NCBI GenBank assembly: GCA_003517725.1
Contig: DOZZ01000252.1
Location: 750 to 6,576 of the forward strand
From: Bryobacterales bacterium
GTDB lineage: Bacteria; Acidobacteriota; Terriglobia; Bryobacterales; Bryobacteraceae
Length of the DNA stretch: 5,827 nt
Reading direction: 5' to 3'
Shown piece by piece: positions 4,672-5,827 of the stretch (the first letter of the stretch is position 1; every line of letters begins with the position of its first letter). The notes below the pieces were generated by a model. That model did not search any database. It was not told where the DNA came from and was given only the letters and a program-made list of their open reading frames with translations. The position numbers were made by a program, and so were the translations under genes.

Positions 4672-5736
4672 TTGCCGGAACAAGAGATCACCGCAACCGA
4701 CGCCAGCGGTCTCGAAGATATTCCGCCCGGCAGTCATCTGGGGCTGCGCAGCGGCGTCATCATCGGCGCGGCCATTTTTCTCACGCTGTTCCTCTCCTAT
4801 CTGCTGACCGGTGGGGGCTCGCAAATTTTCGAGCCCAAAGTTGTGATCCGCACTTTCATGGCGGACGCCAGCGGGCTGGCCAAGGGCGCGCCGGTGCGCC
4901 TGAACGGCGTGGCGGTCGGCAAGATACGCAGCCTGGGGCTCAGCGGTTCGCGCGATCCGAAGCGCGTCGCCGTGATCGAGATGCAGGTGCAGTCGCGCTT
5001 TCTGCCAAAGATTCCCTCCGACTCGATCGTGGCCGTGAGCGCCGATAATTTGCTGGGCGATCAGTATATCGACATACAGGCGGGCCGCAGCACTACTCCG
5101 GTTGAGGCCGGCGGCGAAGTGGCCAGCCTCGTCCAGAGTCTCTTCGATGGATCCGACATCGTGCTCTCGATGGAGGCCGTGCTGAAGCGCGTGGACTACC
5201 TGCTGACGCAGATCGAAGATGGCGACACGCGGCTGGGCCGCTTTTTCCGCGATGAGACGTTCTATGAATCGTTGCGCCAGCAGATCACCGGCATTCAGAA
5301 TGCCATCATGCATCTGCACGCCCCGGCCACGCCGGCCGGCAAGATGTTCTTTACCGACGAACTCTACCGCCGCTTGCGCGACCCGGTGGTGGCGCTCGAC
5401 AAAACGCTGGCGGCCATGCAGCGCGGCGAGGGCCCGGCCGGCCAGATGATCGCCAACTCCTCGCAATACGATGCGACGCGGAAGAACCTGCGCGAGATCC
5501 GCGACACGCTGGATGCGTGGAGCAAAGCGCCACTGTTGCAGGACGAGGCGTTGTACGCGAATTCCCTGGCGCTGGTGAACGCGTGGGGCCAGGCGATCGA
5601 CGCAGCCAACCGCGGCCCGCTGGTGTCGAACACGCAGCTCTACGATTCGCTGAACGGAACCGCGAAGAGTTTGCGCTCGCTGCTCGGCGATTTCCGGAAG
5701 AACCCGCGGAAATATCTGCGGGTGAAAGTGTTCTAA
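4672..5736 (+). CDS. MlaD/MCE-family lipid-transport protein with repeat tail, 354 aa
   Basis: MCE proteins form rings that pass lipids between the two membranes of Gram-negative cells, as MlaD does with the MlaFEB ABC transporter. Residues 1-25 are cytoplasmic. One membrane helix follows (about 28-45), then the MCE domain (about 55-137) with FMADASGLAKGAPVRLNGVA (62-81), VGKIRSLGL (82-90) and DNLLGDQYIDI (125-135). The periplasmic tail (about 185-340) holds five short helical repeats, each with an aromatic-tyrosine or similar pair (Y198, Y232, Y266, Y295, Y324), and ends in NPRKYLRVKVF. The start is TTG at 4672: no ATG or GTG occurs in frame before the membrane helix, and GGAAAG (4655-4660) is a weak ribosome site. 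It follows tRNA-Val directly. No transporter permease or ATPase gene is seen in this window, so partners must lie elsewhere. Confidence 0.88.
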   Translation: MPEQEITATDASGLEDIPPGSHLGLRSGVIIGAAIFLTLFLSYLLTGGGSQIFEPKVVIRTFMADASGLAKGAPVRLNGVAVGKIRSLGLSGSRDPKRVAVIEMQVQSRFLPKIPSDSIVAVSADNLLGDQYIDIQAGRSTTPVEAGGEVASLVQSLFDGSDIVLSMEAVLKRVDYLLTQIEDGDTRLGRFFRDETFYESLRQQITGIQNAIMHLHAPATPAGKMFFTDELYRRLRDPVVALDKTLAAMQRGEGPAGQMIANSSQYDATRKNLREIRDTLDAWSKAPLLQDEALYANSLALVNAWGQAIDAANRGPLVSNTQLYDSLNGTAKSLRSLLGDFRKNPRKYLRVKVF

Positions 5737-5772
5737 AAACAGACGCTTCGGGGAATACGGTTGACCTCACCA

Positions 5773-5795
5773 CGCAGGGTCGAAAAACCTCTGCG
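5773..5795 (+). promoter_or_regulatory. Hairpin downstream of the MlaD gene
   Basis: CGCAGGGT (5773-5780) pairs with ACCTCTGCG (5787-5795), giving eight pairs with one bulged T and a 6-nt CGAAAA loop. It lies 36 nt after the stop codon. No T-run follows, so it does not look like a standard intrinsic terminator. It ends 2 nt before the ATG at 5798 and could affect that start if it is used. Confidence 0.35.
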
Positions 5796-5797
5796 CT

Positions 5798-5827
5798 ATG
5801 AAAATTGTCGGGCTGAAGCCCTCTGCA
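5798..5827 (+). CDS. Possible start of another gene, cut by the window end
   Basis: An ATG at 5798 opens a frame of ten codons (MKIVGLKPSA) to the end of the window. There is no Shine-Dalgarno sequence close to it, and a hairpin ends 2 nt before it. The codons include a self-complementary GGGCTGAAGCCC. The stretch could equally be non-coding or part of an interspersed repeat. No family can be named from ten residues. Confidence 0.25.
   Translation, partial: MKIVGLKPSA
5810..5821. repeat. GGGC-TGAA-GCCC mini-hairpin, possible interspersed repeat unit
   Basis: GGGCTGAAGCCC is a compact inverted repeat (five pairs with a 2-nt loop, or four with a TGAA loop). I associate very similar GGGCTGAAGCCC strings with intergenic repeats in Solibacter-like genomes, but this is memory, not a search. 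CCTCTGC occurs just before (5788-5794) and again at its end (5820-5826), which hints at a repeated unit running off the window. Confidence 0.3.

Noticed and set aside
4571..4807. 78-codon + strand frame through tRNA-Val
   Set aside because: Starts before the tRNA and translates it; it overlaps the MlaD N-terminus in another frame.
4588..5466. 292-codon open frame on the - strand opposite the MlaD gene and tRNA-Val
   Set aside because: It runs antisense to a clear MCE protein, covers the tRNA, and its low-complexity composition is that of a GC-rich shadow frame. Its end resembles the well-known false protein made from antisense tRNA.
5703..5722. CCCGC/GCGGG stem at the end of the MlaD gene as a terminator
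   Set aside because: Only five pairs with a 10-nt loop, inside the coding region, and no T-run follows.
1..5827. CRISPR array, insertion sequence, integrase or tRNA-borne attachment site
   Set aside because: No regularly spaced repeats, transposase motifs or duplicated tRNA 3' ends were seen in the window.

Overview
The window looks like an ordinary chromosomal stretch from a GC-rich, Gram-negative bacterium. The best guess is an Acidobacteriota member of the Solibacter/Bryobacter type. This rests on remembered resemblance of the YbjQ-like, DUF2156 and methyltransferase-tail sequences, and on the presence of an MlaD-type envelope lipid-transport protein. No 16S or other decisive marker is present, so the taxonomy is inference. 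No insertion sequence, integrase, CRISPR array or phage gene was seen.

Left part (1-846, + strand): the 3' end of a probable SAM-dependent methyltransferase, a 75-nt leader with two stem-loops, a 72-residue predicted secreted protein, and a YbjQ/UPF0145 family protein. The second stem-loop buries the Shine-Dalgarno sequence of the small secreted protein, which is the clearest regulatory signal in the window. dnaB, the replicative helicase, lies on the - strand (850-2211) and converges on ybjQ with only 3 nt between the stop codons.

Middle part (2212-3429): a comparatively AT-rich gap of about 200 bp between dnaB and tRNA-Arg(UCU) holds DnaA-box-like 9-mers and a 12-bp-spaced direct repeat. 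After the tRNA come two unrecognised predicted secreted proteins in convergent orientation (129 aa on +, 166 aa on -), with 10 nt between their stops.

Right part (3492-5827): a stand-alone DUF2156 protein (- strand), resembling the catalytic domain of the lysyl-phosphatidylglycerol synthase MprF, is divergent from tRNA-Val(UAC). The tRNA is followed after 18 nt by an MlaD/MCE protein with an apparent TTG start, so the two are probably co-transcribed. The MlaD tail holds five copies of a short helical repeat. The window ends in two small hairpins and a possible start of another gene.

Several products act at, or are sent to, the cell envelope (DUF2156, MlaD, three secreted proteins), but nothing here shows that they form one pathway. 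I found no convincing new multi-gene system. The most checkable novelties are the SD-sequestering hairpin, the DnaA-box-like cluster before dnaB, the MlaD repeat tail, and the convergent pair of unknown secreted proteins.
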